A stretch of DNA of 64,000 nt from Streptomyces sp. TP-A0356 (GCF_001417775.1 NZ_BBZJ01000028.1:186001-250000); one strand, 5' to 3'; numbered from the stretch's first letter, positions 1 through 9,477 are shown. The notes: a model not told the origin generated them from the letters alone. Program-made: numbers and translations.

Positions 1-834
1 CTCGTAGGTGCTGTTGAGCAACTGGACGATGTCCTCGCCGATGGGAGTGCCGTCCCCGAAGCGGGTGTTGAAGGGCAGTCCGTCCTCGCCGTAGACGTCC
101 ACCAGGTACTCGCGCACCTCTGGGTCCATCGTCCACTCGTTGAGGAAGGCGATCTGGTTGAACCAGCAGCGGCGGCCGGTGAGCGGGTGGCGCACCACGG
201 CGCCGCGGAGCTGCCGGGTGCGCAGGGACCCGTCGGGCTGCCAGGCGAAGTCGATGGCGTGGTCGCGGCAGTAGCGCTCGACGGCGGCGCGGTCGTCGGT
301 GCCGAACGACTCGGCCAGGGAGGCACCGATCTCGTCGTTGTAGCTGCGGGTGAGCAGCCAGCCCTCACGTTCGAACCGATCGCTCAGCTCCGCGGGCAGC
401 GCCTTGAGCACGTGTTCGGCGTCGGCCACCCCGGTCGCACCGCCCTCGCTGGGCGCGCTCAGGCACGCGAACAGCATCAGGCCGGGAACCTCCAGCGCGT
501 AGCTCAGTTCATGGTGCATGCACATCGGCTGGTTGGCCGGCCAGGCCGAGGAGGAGTAGAGCCCCGGGCCGTGGGGCTGCCGGGGCGCGAAGGCCTCCCT
601 CTCGGTCATCAGACCGCCGGCCAGCCCCGCGAAGACGGCACCGGCCTGGTCCGCCTGCCGGAGCCCCAGGCCACGGACGAGCACCACACCGTGCTCGGCG
701 ACCTGCGCACGCAGCGCATCGCGGTGCTCGGCCGCCCAGCCCACCGCATCACCGGGGGTCTCGACATGCAGGATCGGGGGTTTGCCCGGCCTCAGTTCCA
801 CCTCGGGCGGTGGTGCCAGGGATGAGGACGACAT
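1..834 (-). CDS. TauD/SyrP-like Fe(II)/2-oxoglutarate dioxygenase, 3' end outside window
   Basis: Partial gene; 278 codons are visible and the C-terminus lies beyond base 1. The start is ATG at 834 (MSSSSLAPPPEVEL), preceded by AAAGGA at a normal distance. HHELSY resembles the HxD/E iron-binding motif of SyrP-type hydroxylases, and FNTRFGDGTPIGED near the visible end is typical of the same family. Such enzymes hydroxylate amino acids, often while tethered to a carrier protein, using 2-oxoglutarate and oxygen. The gene begins 26 bases after the synthetase gene and is probably in its operon, so a tailoring role on the peptide monomer is inferred. The distal His and Arg ligands are not visible. 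Confidence 0.82.
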   Translation of the reverse strand, partial: MSSSSLAPPPEVELRPGKPPILHVETPGDAVGWAAEHRDALRAQVAEHGVVLVRGLGLRQADQAGAVFAGLAGGLMTEREAFAPRQPHGPGLYSSSAWPANQPMCMHHELSYALEVPGLMLFACLSAPSEGGATGVADAEHVLKALPAELSDRFEREGWLLTRSYNDEIGASLAESFGTDDRAAVERYCRDHAIDFAWQPDGSLRTRQLRGAVVRHPLTGRRCWFNQIAFLNEWTMDPEVREYLVDVYGEDGLPFNTRFGDGTPIGEDIVQLLNSTYE

Positions 835-860
835 CTCGGTTCCTTTCGGCTCGTACGGGC

Positions 861-3800
861 TCATGAGGAGGCCAGCAGTTCGGCGGCGCCCAGGACGGCC
901 CGTGCCGCCGCGGCCGGGCGGGTACGGGGGAAGTAGTGGCCGCCGTCGGCCAGCTCGTGCAGATCCACGTGTTCGGCCAGGAGCTGCCAGTCCCGGTACC
1001 GGTCGGGGAACTCCGCCGTGTGCGGGTCGTCGGCGGCGACGACCACGGTGACCGGCGCGGACAGCTTCACCGTCGGCGGGGTCTCCAGGGCGTCGACGAA
1101 GTAGCGGTGGGCGGACACGCAGTCGTGCCGGTAGGCGGCACCGACGTGCTCGGCGTGCCGCTCGTTCAGCTCACCGAGTTCGGTGTAGGCGCCGTCCGCG
1201 GTCAGCCTCGCGGCGATCTCCGCGTCGCTCTGCCCGGTCAGCTCGGCGATGGCGGCCCGTCGGCCGGAGGCGGTGCCGAGCAACTGGGCGCCGAGGAACA
1301 CCCGTGGGACGTCCACCCCGCGCTCCTGCAGCCGCCTCGCCGTCCGCACGGCCGGTGCGGTGCCCGAGGAGTGACCCCACAGCATGACTTTGGGCAGGCC
1401 GCGCGCGAGGATCTCCTCGACGACCCGCTCCGTCACCTGTGCCAGCGGTGCGAACGGCTCGCTGCGGGCGGCCAGGTCGTGACCGGGCAGGTCGACGGCG
1501 TACACCGCGGGCCCACTGCCCGCCAGCGCGCCCGCCAGCGGCTGGAAGTTGACGGCGTTTCCGCCTGCGTAGGGAAAGCACACCAGGGCGCATTCCGGCA
1601 CTTGGTCCGGTTCCCACAGCGGCTGAAGCAGCTCCTGGTGCTGCGGAGCCGTGCTGTCGAGGAGTGCGGCGAGGTCCGCGAGCACCGGATGGCGGGTGAT
1701 GTCCTTGAGGGACACCGCGCGGTCCAGGGCGAGGGTGAGTCTCACCGCCGCCAGTGAGGTGCCACCGGAGTCGAAGAAGTGGTCCAGTCGGCCGATCCGG
1801 TGCTCGGGCAGGCCCAGCAGCTCGGCCCAGGCGGCCGCCAGCTTCCGCTCGGTGGGGGTACGCGGGCCGCGGTGCCGCCCGGTGTCGCCTTCGGCAACCG
1901 GCGCGGTCTGCTCGGCCAGCGCGGTCAGGGCCTTCCTGTCGATCTTGCCGTTGGCGGTCAGCGGGAGGCTGTGCTGCCAGTGAAAGGCCGTCGGGACCAT
2001 GTAGTCGGGCAGCACGGCGCCCAGTGCCCGGCGCAGCGCGTCCGCCGACTGGCGCCGGCCGGTGTGGAAGGCGACCAGGTGCGCACCGCGGCCGGGCCGC
2101 TCGGCGACGACCACCGCGCCGTCCCGTACCCCGGGCGCCCGCAGCAGGGTGTTCTCGATCTCACCGATCTCGATACGGAAGCCGCGGATCTTGACCTGGT
2201 TGTCCCGGCGGCCGAGGAACTCCAGCTTCCCGTCGGGGTGCCAGCGCCCCCAGTCGCCCCCCAGGTAGAGCCGCTCACCCGGCCGGTACGGGTCCTGCCG
2301 ATACGCCTCACGGGTGCGTTCGGGATCGTTGACGTACCCCCGCCCCACGCAGACGCCGGAGAACGCGATCAGCCCCGGGGCGCCCAGCGGCACCAGCGAC
2401 AGTTGCTCGTCGACGACGTACACGTGCACGTTGTTGACCGCACGCCCCAACAGCACCCGCTCCGGCACCCGGTCCATGACCTCGTGATTGGTGTCGTCCG
2501 AGGTCTCGGTCAGTCCGTAGGCGTTGACCAGCTTGATCCCCGGCTGCACCGCGAACCAGCGCTGGACCAGCTCCCGCTTCAACGCCTCGCCGGTGACCGA
2601 CACACACCTCAGGTCCGGCAACGCGCGGGGACGCCGCTCCAGACACGACACCACCACCTCCAGGTAGGAGGGAACGACCTGCACGACACCGGCCCGGCCG
2701 CGGACGAGCGTGTCGAGGAACCGCTCCACATCCACGATCACCTCCTGCCCGACCAGCAGCGTCCGCCCGTCCACCAGCAGCGCGGCCAGCAGTTGCCACA
2801 GCGAGATGTCGAAGCACTGCGGGGCGGTCTGCGCCACCACCCGTCCCGAACCGATCCCCAGGTCGTCGATCTTGGCGTAGAGGTGGTTGAGCATGCCCGC
2901 GTGCTCGCACATCGCCCCTTTGGGCTCGCCGGTGGAGCCGGAGGTGAAGTAGATGTAGGCCAGCTGATCGGCCGTCACCGTCACCCCGACGTCGCTGTCG
3001 GCATGCTGCTGCGCGTACGCCGCCTCGACGAGCAGCCTCTCGACCCCCGGTAGTGTGGCCAGGGCCTGATCGAGGGTGTCGGTGCTGCCCGACTCGGTCA
3101 GCACCAGCCGGCACCCGGCACGCGACAGCGTCGCCGCGATCCGGCCCGCCGGAAAGTGCGGCTCGATGGGCAGGTACACGCCCCCGGCCTTGAACACCGC
3201 GAGCACCGCGGCAAGCCAGTCGAGCGACCGTTCGGTGACCACCCCCACCACCTCTTCCCGGCCCAGGTCCCGCGCCAGCAGCGCCCGGGCCAGCCGGTTG
3301 GCGCGCGCGTTGAGCTCCCCGTACGTCCACGCGCGATCGCCGTGCACCGCCGCCACCGATTCCGGATGTGCCCGCACCCGCTGCTCGAACAGCTCGTGCA
3401 CCCGCCCCTCCGGCAGCGCCCGGGACGGCCCGGCCAGCCCCTCCAGCTGATGGCGCATCTCCTCGGCCGACAGCAGACTCCGGCGCGCATGGGCGGCGTC
3501 GGCATCGGCCGCCATCAACCCCAGCGCGGTGAGGTGGTAGCCGGCGATCCGGGCCGCGCACTCCGCGTCCAGCACCTGCGTGCGGTACCGCAGCCGCACC
3601 TCCAGCCGCTCGCCCCGGTCGCACCAGCCCACCCCGAGCACCGCGTCGTCGACCAGCCCGCCCTCGGCTCCCGACGGCTCGAACACGACTTCGTACGACG
3701 GTCCCGCCACCCCCAGTTCCCGCCGCAGCCGATCCACCGGGAACTCCCGGTGCGCCAGCAACTCCTCCTCGGCGCGGTGGACGCTCGCCACCAGCGCGCG

Positions 3801-4118
3801 CCACGACCCGGGGGCGACGGTCAGCCGGCACGGCAGCGGGCCGCCCGCCACCCCGGCGGTGTAACCCGTCACCACCTCCTGGTCACCCGACAGGGCGCTC
3901 AGCACCTTGGCGTGCGCGGCCAGCAGCACCGAGCGCACCGGAACCCCCGACTCCGCCGCCAGCGCGCGCACCACGCGCACCACGTCGTCCGGCACCACCG
4001 CCCGGTGCTCCGCCACACCCGCCACCGGCTCCCGGGCCCACCGTGGGACCGCGGTGAAACCGCCGGCGGACAGCACTCCGCCCCAGAACTCCCGGTCCGC
4101 TTCCACGTGCGCTCCCAT
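861..4118 (-). CDS. Nonribosomal peptide synthetase module: half C, A, T, TE
   Basis: About 1085 residues. Residues 1-215 resemble the C-terminal half of a condensation domain and contain no HHxxxDG, so condensation is unlikely. The adenylation domain spans about 240-735 (FTSGSTGEPKG at 391, NAYGLTE at 532, RGFRIEIGEIE at 645, NGKIDRK with Lys725); its A7 core reads GGD instead of TGD. By eye, pocket residues 235/236/239 are D/I/W and 330/331 are D/D, but I assign no substrate. The carrier domain has FFDSGGTSL (Ser788). A type II-like thioesterase follows (FPYAGG at 848, GHSSG with Ser917, GHYFPR with His1061). The ATG overlaps the upstream stop as TGATG, implying translational coupling. An ATG at 4814 would extend the frame through the upstream gene and is rejected. 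Confidence 0.88.
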   Translation of the reverse strand: MGAHVEADREFWGGVLSAGGFTAVPRWAREPVAGVAEHRAVVPDDVVRVVRALAAESGVPVRSVLLAAHAKVLSALSGDQEVVTGYTAGVAGGPLPCRLTVAPGSWRALVASVHRAEEELLAHREFPVDRLRRELGVAGPSYEVVFEPSGAEGGLVDDAVLGVGWCDRGERLEVRLRYRTQVLDAECAARIAGYHLTALGLMAADADAAHARRSLLSAEEMRHQLEGLAGPSRALPEGRVHELFEQRVRAHPESVAAVHGDRAWTYGELNARANRLARALLARDLGREEVVGVVTERSLDWLAAVLAVFKAGGVYLPIEPHFPAGRIAATLSRAGCRLVLTESGSTDTLDQALATLPGVERLLVEAAYAQQHADSDVGVTVTADQLAYIYFTSGSTGEPKGAMCEHAGMLNHLYAKIDDLGIGSGRVVAQTAPQCFDISLWQLLAALLVDGRTLLVGQEVIVDVERFLDTLVRGRAGVVQVVPSYLEVVVSCLERRPRALPDLRCVSVTGEALKRELVQRWFAVQPGIKLVNAYGLTETSDDTNHEVMDRVPERVLLGRAVNNVHVYVVDEQLSLVPLGAPGLIAFSGVCVGRGYVNDPERTREAYRQDPYRPGERLYLGGDWGRWHPDGKLEFLGRRDNQVKIRGFRIEIGEIENTLLRAPGVRDGAVVVAERPGRGAHLVAFHTGRRQSADALRRALGAVLPDYMVPTAFHWQHSLPLTANGKIDRKALTALAEQTAPVAEGDTGRHRGPRTPTERKLAAAWAELLGLPEHRIGRLDHFFDSGGTSLAAVRLTLALDRAVSLKDITRHPVLADLAALLDSTAPQHQELLQPLWEPDQVPECALVCFPYAGGNAVNFQPLAGALAGSGPAVYAVDLPGHDLAARSEPFAPLAQVTERVVEEILARGLPKVMLWGHSSGTAPAVRTARRLQERGVDVPRVFLGAQLLGTASGRRAAIAELTGQSDAEIAARLTADGAYTELGELNERHAEHVGAAYRHDCVSAHRYFVDALETPPTVKLSAPVTVVVAADDPHTAEFPDRYRDWQLLAEHVDLHELADGGHYFPRTRPAAAARAVLGAAELLASS

Positions 4119-6724
4119 CAGATGGCCTTCCCGCTCGCCGTCGCCGCGGCGCCGTTCGCCGGAGACGTATCCGCTGCCGATGCCGAGCCGCTGCCGCGGG
4201 CCCGGACGGGGGCATCCCGCAGCTCCGCGGCGGGATTGCCTCCCCACCGGGCGTCCGGGGGGACTTCCTCGCCCTTCATGAGGAAGCAGTCGGGTGCCAG
4301 CACGGCACCCTCGCCCACCGTCACGCCGTAGTGCACGAACGCGCCGACCCCGAGGGTGCAGCCGGCCCCGAGGACCGTGCGGTCGGACTTGAAGGTGCCG
4401 TCCTCCTGCGAGTGGCACTGGACCTTGCACCCGGCATTGAGCGTGCAGTCGTCCCCGATGGAGGTGAGTGTCCGCTCCGTCACATAGCAGCCGTCGTCGA
4501 AGACCCTTCTGCCGATACGCACGCCCAGCAGCCGCCAGACCACGTTCTTGAAGGGGGTGCCGTTCAGCACGTTGAGGTAGTCGGTCGGCACCTTCCACAG
4601 GCGCTCGTGCCACCAGAAGTACGGGTCGTAGATGGAGCAGAGCCGGGGGCGCAGCGCACGGAACGACGTGATGCAGCGCTCCACCAGGACGAAGTAGAGG
4701 ACGGTGAACACGAGGGTGAGCGCCAGGTACCCGGCGATCACCACATGGCCGAGCACCCCGTACAGGCCGACGGAGACGAGACCGAATGTCGTGAGCACGA
4801 AGGTGTGCAGCCACCGCACGAGCAGGAACAGGAGCATGGAGCGGATGTTGTAGCGGTTCTTCGCGGCGAGGTTGCGGCGCAGCCGGTCGCCGGTCCTGAG
4901 ATGGTCGAACCGCGAATCGCGCTCCACGGACCGGGGAATCTCGAAAGACGGCGAGCCGAGCAGCCCGACGCCCTCACGGATCTCACCGTCGAGGGGGACC
5001 ATGACCTTCGTCGCGAGCAGACAGTTGTCGCCCGTCCTTCCGCCCACGGGATAGGCGATGTTGTTGCCGAGGAAGTTGCGCGGCCCGATCGACACCCGGG
5101 ACACCCGGAAGGACGTGCTGGAGAAGTCCGCGTTGATGAGGGAGAGCCCGTCGGCCACCATCGTGCCGGGGCCGACGGAGACCAGATCCGGGGTCTCGTG
5201 CTGCACTTCGGTGCCGAAGTTCGACCCGGTCTGCTCGGCAAGGGACACGTCGTATCCGAGGCCGCGAAGGTAGTGGACGATGTAGGAGCTGTCGCCGAAG
5301 AGCCAGGCGAAGAACTTACGGTTCGTCATGCCGGCCACCGCCCGGTGCGCCGCGTAGTGGAAGCCGTAGAGCGGATAGACCGTGTCGGGCTTGACGGCCA
5401 GACGCACAAGGCGCGGAACGGTGAAGAGCACGGCGAGTCCCACGACGACGAAGCCGAAGAACAGCACCAGGGACAGCACCAGCGCGTCGCCGAGGAACTC
5501 CCATGAGAGGACTCCCACCGTTTCCGGGTTCAGCCGCCTGCCGAGCGCCGGGACCTCGGTGAAGAGCATGTACGCACCGCCGACGGTCAGCGGGATGTAG
5601 AGGAGGAACAGCTGGAGCAGGGTGAGGAGTCCGAAGCCGGCCCGGCGCAGCGTGCCGCACCGGGCCGGAGCGACCCTCACATGGTCGATCTCCGTGGGCT
5701 GTGCCGGGGACCCGTGCCGGCGCTCGCCGTCCGGGATCGTCTGGCCGCGGTACAGGCAGGAGGTGTGACCGAGCTGAGCTCCGTCGCCCATCGACGTGTC
5801 GATGTCGAGCACGGTCTTCTCGCCGATGTACACGTCCCGGCCGAGCGTGATCCGGCCGGTCTGGATACGCCCGGCGTGCGCCCGGTAGCAGAGGAAGTGC
5901 GAGTCCTTGCGGATCACCGTGCCGGCGCCGATGGTCAGCAGGTCGGGGCAGACCGGGACGGACCGGGAGAGGATCGTGACTCCCTTGCCGATGCGCGCGC
6001 CGAGCGCCCGCAGGTACAGCACATACAGCGGATTGCCGACGAGGAAGATCATCGGGTTGGCGTGGAGCAGTACCTTGACGATCCAGAAGCGCAGATAGGT
6101 CAGCCCCCACACGGGGAACTCGCGGGGCCTCCAGCGGCCGATGAGGATCCACTTGGCCATGATCGGAAACGTGCACAGGGCGATGAATCCGATACCGCCG
6201 AACAGCAGCGAACGCAGATAGATGACGGCAAGACCGGATCCGGCGTCCACCCATTCGTATCCTCGGGCGGCGGCAAGTCCGGTGACCAGGGAATATCCCA
6301 GGAAGACCAGCAATTGCAGCGTTCCGCAGAGGACGTAATCCAGTGTGCTCGCCCGCGTCACGGGAGCGGGCGGCGCCGGCGGCGGCGCGGGGACCGGTGA
6401 CGCGGCGGGAGCGGGAGCGGTGTCCGCCAGAGCCGCTGCCAGGCTTCGGACCGTGGGGTGCTGATAGATGTCCTTCATGGACACGGACGGCAGACCTGGC
6501 CGCTTCCTGACCCGCGCGCAGAACTGGGCCATCACCAAGGAATTGGCGCCGAGGTCGGCGAAGAAGTGGCTGTCGACGGAAACATGTTCGACGCCCACGA
6601 CGTCGGCCAGTACGCCGGCCAGGGTCCCCTCGGTGTCGGACGTGGCCGGGTCGGCGCTGCGGCGCCCGGCGATCACGGGTTCGCCCGGCCCGGAGATCAG
6701 GACCTCGGCAGACTCGTCCACCAT
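4118..6724 (-). CDS. Carrier protein fused to six-TM, triple hexapeptide-repeat NRPS terminal domain (Pls/PosA type)
   Basis: 868 residues. Residues 30-100 form a carrier domain with LGANSL (Ser62 as phosphopantetheine site) and VSMKDIYQHPT. A Pro/Ala-rich linker follows at 102-125. Six hydrophobic segments lie near 128-150, 165-190, 360-390, 410-440, 630-655 and 660-685. Between and after them are three left-handed beta-helix regions (about 240-330, 505-590, 730-830) with repeated IGxG/VGxG turns. This matches the C-terminal part of epsilon-poly-lysine synthetase (Pls), where six TM segments surround three tandem acyl-transfer domains. Here there is no adenylation domain, so the monomer is probably supplied by the downstream synthetase. 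The start is ATG 6724 with AAGGAG five bases upstream. The first gene of the visible operon. Confidence 0.85.
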   Translation of the reverse strand: MVDESAEVLISGPGEPVIAGRRSADPATSDTEGTLAGVLADVVGVEHVSVDSHFFADLGANSLVMAQFCARVRKRPGLPSVSMKDIYQHPTVRSLAAALADTAPAPAASPVPAPPPAPPAPVTRASTLDYVLCGTLQLLVFLGYSLVTGLAAARGYEWVDAGSGLAVIYLRSLLFGGIGFIALCTFPIMAKWILIGRWRPREFPVWGLTYLRFWIVKVLLHANPMIFLVGNPLYVLYLRALGARIGKGVTILSRSVPVCPDLLTIGAGTVIRKDSHFLCYRAHAGRIQTGRITLGRDVYIGEKTVLDIDTSMGDGAQLGHTSCLYRGQTIPDGERRHGSPAQPTEIDHVRVAPARCGTLRRAGFGLLTLLQLFLLYIPLTVGGAYMLFTEVPALGRRLNPETVGVLSWEFLGDALVLSLVLFFGFVVVGLAVLFTVPRLVRLAVKPDTVYPLYGFHYAAHRAVAGMTNRKFFAWLFGDSSYIVHYLRGLGYDVSLAEQTGSNFGTEVQHETPDLVSVGPGTMVADGLSLINADFSSTSFRVSRVSIGPRNFLGNNIAYPVGGRTGDNCLLATKVMVPLDGEIREGVGLLGSPSFEIPRSVERDSRFDHLRTGDRLRRNLAAKNRYNIRSMLLFLLVRWLHTFVLTTFGLVSVGLYGVLGHVVIAGYLALTLVFTVLYFVLVERCITSFRALRPRLCSIYDPYFWWHERLWKVPTDYLNVLNGTPFKNVVWRLLGVRIGRRVFDDGCYVTERTLTSIGDDCTLNAGCKVQCHSQEDGTFKSDRTVLGAGCTLGVGAFVHYGVTVGEGAVLAPDCFLMKGEEVPPDARWGGNPAAELRDAPVRARGSGSASAADTSPANGAAATASGKAI

Positions 6725-6991
6725 TCGAACTCCTTGCGGAAAGCCGACCTATTGACTGATCACCAAACCGTGCGCTTCAGTTTCGATCGGCCGCCGACGG
6801 GCTGCCACTCGGATTCGATCACGAGAACGCGGCGGTATCGCTCAACGAGCGGTGTTTCCCGGCCCGTTACACCGCCAGGTCGAGCGACAAGTCACCCATA
6901 CGGAGTTCACCCCGGAAAGGCGAAGGCCGTCCACGGCATGGCGAAGGGGCCGGTCCGAATGGACCGGCCCCTGCCCGGGGAGGAGCCCGGG
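6725..6991. promoter_or_regulatory. Intergenic region: NRPS-like operon leader and msrB 3' end
   Basis: Holds the presumed promoter of the leftward NRPS-like operon, including AAGGAG just upstream of 6724, and a terminator hairpin near msrB. I see no convincing -35/-10 pair and no coding potential. It marks the junction between accessory and conserved chromosome. Confidence 0.4.
6945..6972 (-). terminator. Hairpin after msrB
   Basis: Perfect 12-bp GC-rich stem (AGGGGCCGGTCC with its complement) around a four-base GAAT/ATTC loop, 20 bases beyond the msrB stop. No U-tract, as is usual in Streptomyces. Confidence 0.75.
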
Positions 6992-7399
6992 TCACTCCGT
7001 CTCAGGCACCAGCCGCAGCGAGATCGAGTTGATGCAGTACCGCTGGTCCGTCGGCGTCGGATAGCCCTCGCCCTCGAAGACGTGCCCCAGGTGCGAGCCG
7101 CAGCGGGCGCAACGCACCTCCGTGCGGACCATCCCGTGCGAGCGGTCCTCCAGCAGCTCCACCGCGTCGCTGTCCTTGGGGTCGTAGAAGGACGGCCAGC
7201 CGCAGTGGGACTCGAACTTCGTGTCCGAGGTGAAGAGTTCGGCGCCGCAGGCGCGACAGGAGTAGACGCCCTTGGTCTTGGTGTTCGTGTACTCACCCAT
7301 GAAGGCGGGCTCGGTGCCGGCCTGGCGCAGGACCGCGTACTCGGAAGGGGTCAACTCCGCGCGCCACTGCTCGTCCGGCTTGTCGACGTCATACGCCAT
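6992..7399 (-). CDS. msrB: Peptide-methionine (R)-S-oxide reductase
   Basis: 135 residues, normal for MsrB. Repairs methionine-R-sulfoxide in cytoplasmic proteins. Two CxxC pairs (Cys48/51 and Cys97/100) bind structural zinc. HCGWPSF (Cys66) and RYCINSISLRL (catalytic Cys122) are the family signatures. ATG 7399 (MAYDVDKP) is chosen over an upstream ATG at 7483, which would add unrelated sequence inside murC. It follows murC after 13 bases and is probably cotranscribed with it. Confidence 0.95.
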   Translation of the reverse strand: MAYDVDKPDEQWRAELTPSEYAVLRQAGTEPAFMGEYTNTKTKGVYSCRACGAELFTSDTKFESHCGWPSFYDPKDSDAVELLEDRSHGMVRTEVRCARCGSHLGHVFEGEGYPTPTDQRYCINSISLRLVPETE

Positions 7400-7412
7400 G
7401 AGTGTCAGCCCC

Positions 7413-8798
7413 TTACTTCGACAGACGGTCCAGGATCCGTGGGCCCAGGTCCGTGACGTCACCCGCGCCCATGGTGAGAACAAGATCCCCCGGCCTGGCC
7501 ATTCCCGCCACGACGTCGGGGACCTCCGCCTTGTCGTGCACCGCCTGCACGTCCGCGTCGGCCGCCCGCGCAGCCTCGATGATCAGCTCGCTCGTCACGC
7601 CCGGGATCGGGTCCTCGCGGGCCGGGTAGATGTCCAGGACCACCGACGTGTCCGCCAGGGCCAGTGCCTCGCCCATCTCCTTGCCGAGCTCCTGCGTGCG
7701 GGAGAAGAGGTGGGGCTGGAAGACCACCAGGATGCGGCCCCGGGCTCCGGCCCGCATCGCCTCCAGGTCCGCGGTCATCTCCGTGGGGTGGTGCGCGTAC
7801 GAGTCGATGACCTGGACACCGGCCTCCTCGCCCTTCAGCTGCAGGCGGCGCTTCACTCCCCGGTACGCCCCCAGGGCCCGGGCCAGCTCCGCCGTCGGTA
7901 CGCCGAGAGCCACGCCCGCCGCCAGCACGGCCACCGCGTTGTGCGCGTAGTGGCGGCCGGGGACGGAGACCGTGAAGGTCAGCTCCGAGCCGTCCAGGAC
8001 CACCGTCACCTGGCTCTTCAGGCCCTGCGGAACGACCGAGAGGATGCGGACGTCGGCGTCCTGCGACTCGCCGTACGTCACGGTCCGCACCGAACCGTCC
8101 AGGCGCCGCGTCAGCTCGCGCGCGCCCTCGTGGTCCGCCGCGATCACCAGCGTGCCACCGGGGACGATCCGGCCCGCGAAGGTCTGGAAGGACTCGTAGA
8201 TCTCCTCGATGGAGGCGTAGTTCGCGTGGTGGTCCAGCTCGACGTTGAGGACGATGGCGACCTCGGGGGCGTACTTGTGGAAGCTGCGGTCGCTTTCGTC
8301 GGCCTCGGCGACGAAGATCCCGCCCTCGCCGTGCAGGGCGTTGGAGCCGGGCCCGTCCAGGTCGCCACCGATCGCGTACGAGGGGTCCAGGCCCAGCTCG
8401 GACAGGGACACCGCCAGCATCGACGTCGTGGTCGTCTTGCCGTGGGTGCCGGCGACCGCGATCGGACGCAGTCCGTCCATCAGGCGGGCGAGGGCGTCCG
8501 AGCGGTGGATCACCGGGATGCCCAGCCCCGCCGCGCGCGCCAGCTCCGGGTTGTCCGCCCGGATCGCGGAGGAGACGACGACGCAGGTGGCGTCGTCGGC
8601 GAGGTGCTCGGCCGCGTGGCCGATGTGCACCGTCGCGCCCAGCGCGCGCAGGGCCTCGGCGGTCGGCGAGTCCTTCGCGTCGCTGCCCGCCACCTTGGCG
8701 CCGCGCTGGGCGAGGATCTTCGCGATGCCCGACATTCCGGCGCCGCCGATGCCGATGAAGTGAGGTCGGTCCATGGCGGTGGGGAGGCCGGGTGCCAT
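7413..8798 (-). CDS. murC: UDP-N-acetylmuramate-L-alanine ligase
   Basis: 461 residues. ATP-dependent Mur ligase that adds L-alanine to UDP-MurNAc in peptidoglycan synthesis. N-terminal nucleotide-binding loop HFIGIGGAGMSGIA, central ATP-binding AVAGTHGKTTTTSM and C-terminal domain are complete. ATG 8798 (MAPGLPTAMDR) has AGGAG at a good distance; an ATG at 8951 would add 51 residues not expected in the family. Unusually for a Mur ligase gene it lies outside the division and cell-wall cluster, paired with msrB, as I recall for Streptomyces generally. Confidence 0.95.
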   Translation of the reverse strand: MAPGLPTAMDRPHFIGIGGAGMSGIAKILAQRGAKVAGSDAKDSPTAEALRALGATVHIGHAAEHLADDATCVVVSSAIRADNPELARAAGLGIPVIHRSDALARLMDGLRPIAVAGTHGKTTTTSMLAVSLSELGLDPSYAIGGDLDGPGSNALHGEGGIFVAEADESDRSFHKYAPEVAIVLNVELDHHANYASIEEIYESFQTFAGRIVPGGTLVIAADHEGARELTRRLDGSVRTVTYGESQDADVRILSVVPQGLKSQVTVVLDGSELTFTVSVPGRHYAHNAVAVLAAGVALGVPTAELARALGAYRGVKRRLQLKGEEAGVQVIDSYAHHPTEMTADLEAMRAGARGRILVVFQPHLFSRTQELGKEMGEALALADTSVVLDIYPAREDPIPGVTSELIIEAARAADADVQAVHDKAEVPDVVAGMARPGDLVLTMGAGDVTDLGPRILDRLSK

Positions 8799-9003
8799 GC
8801 GTGTCTCCTGGGTGCTGGTACGGCGGGTGTCAGCGGCCCAGCCTATGCTGTGCCGCGCGCGGGACCCCGTAAGGGCCGTAAGAGCTGGGCCGTGCCAGTA
8901 TGCGGCCGCGCCGTGTGCGCGATGCGTCACGGTCCGCCCGCGGTGGAGCACGCCGAAAGCCCAGGAGTGCCCGGCGCTCCTCGGTCCGCCCCGGCGGCAG
9001 CGT

Positions 9004-9477
9004 CTACGCCTTGCTGTGCGAGAACAGCTTCAGCACCGGCACCCCCACCTTGTGCCGGGCCCGGGACGCCCAGTCTCGGTGGAAGAACTCCTCCACGTAG
9101 TGGGGGTCGGTCAGCACGATCACCTCGTCGGCGCCGACCTCCTCCACCAGGGCCTTGAGCGCGTCCAGCGGATGGTCCTCGATGAGACGGCCCTCCGCCT
9201 CGCTGCCCGCCGCGTGCAGCGCGGACAGGGACACCTCCAGTGCCTGCCGTCCGAGTGCCGCGGCGTCCTTGCCCTCCGGGACGTCCCGTTCGTGCGCCGC
9301 CTCGTCCAGCTCGCCCAGGGCGATGTCGTCGATGGCCCGCAGCAGGCGGTCCGCCTGGTCGCCGCGGGGCTGGAGCAGGACGTGGAAGGAGACCGGCTCG
9401 TCACCGTGCAGGGTGGTGACGAACTCCACGTCGGCGGACGTGAGGGCCTTCTCGATCATCAGTACGCTCGTGAACAC
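9004..9477 (-). CDS. Universal-stress-like conserved protein
   Basis: 157 residues from GTG 9477 (VFTSVLMIEKALTSADV). It has an alternating beta/alpha pattern with DEVIVLTDPHYVEEFFHRDW near the C-terminus, like single-domain Usp proteins, but no clear GxxGxGxxx ATP-binding motif. Conserved beside murC in Streptomyces as I recall; function unknown. The start is chosen because residues upstream are low-complexity and run into a tandem repeat; AAGGGG lies about nine bases before the GTG. Confidence 0.75.
   Translation of the reverse strand: MFTSVLMIEKALTSADVEFVTTLHGDEPVSFHVLLQPRGDQADRLLRAIDDIALGELDEAAHERDVPEGKDAAALGRQALEVSLSALHAAGSEAEGRLIEDHPLDALKALVEEVGADEVIVLTDPHYVEEFFHRDWASRARHKVGVPVLKLFSHSKA

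Noticed and set aside
861..4814. Single 1317-residue synthetase beginning at 4814
   Set aside because: The part upstream of 4118 is an out-of-frame shadow of the six-TM protein; a TGATG junction at 4116-4120 gives the true start.
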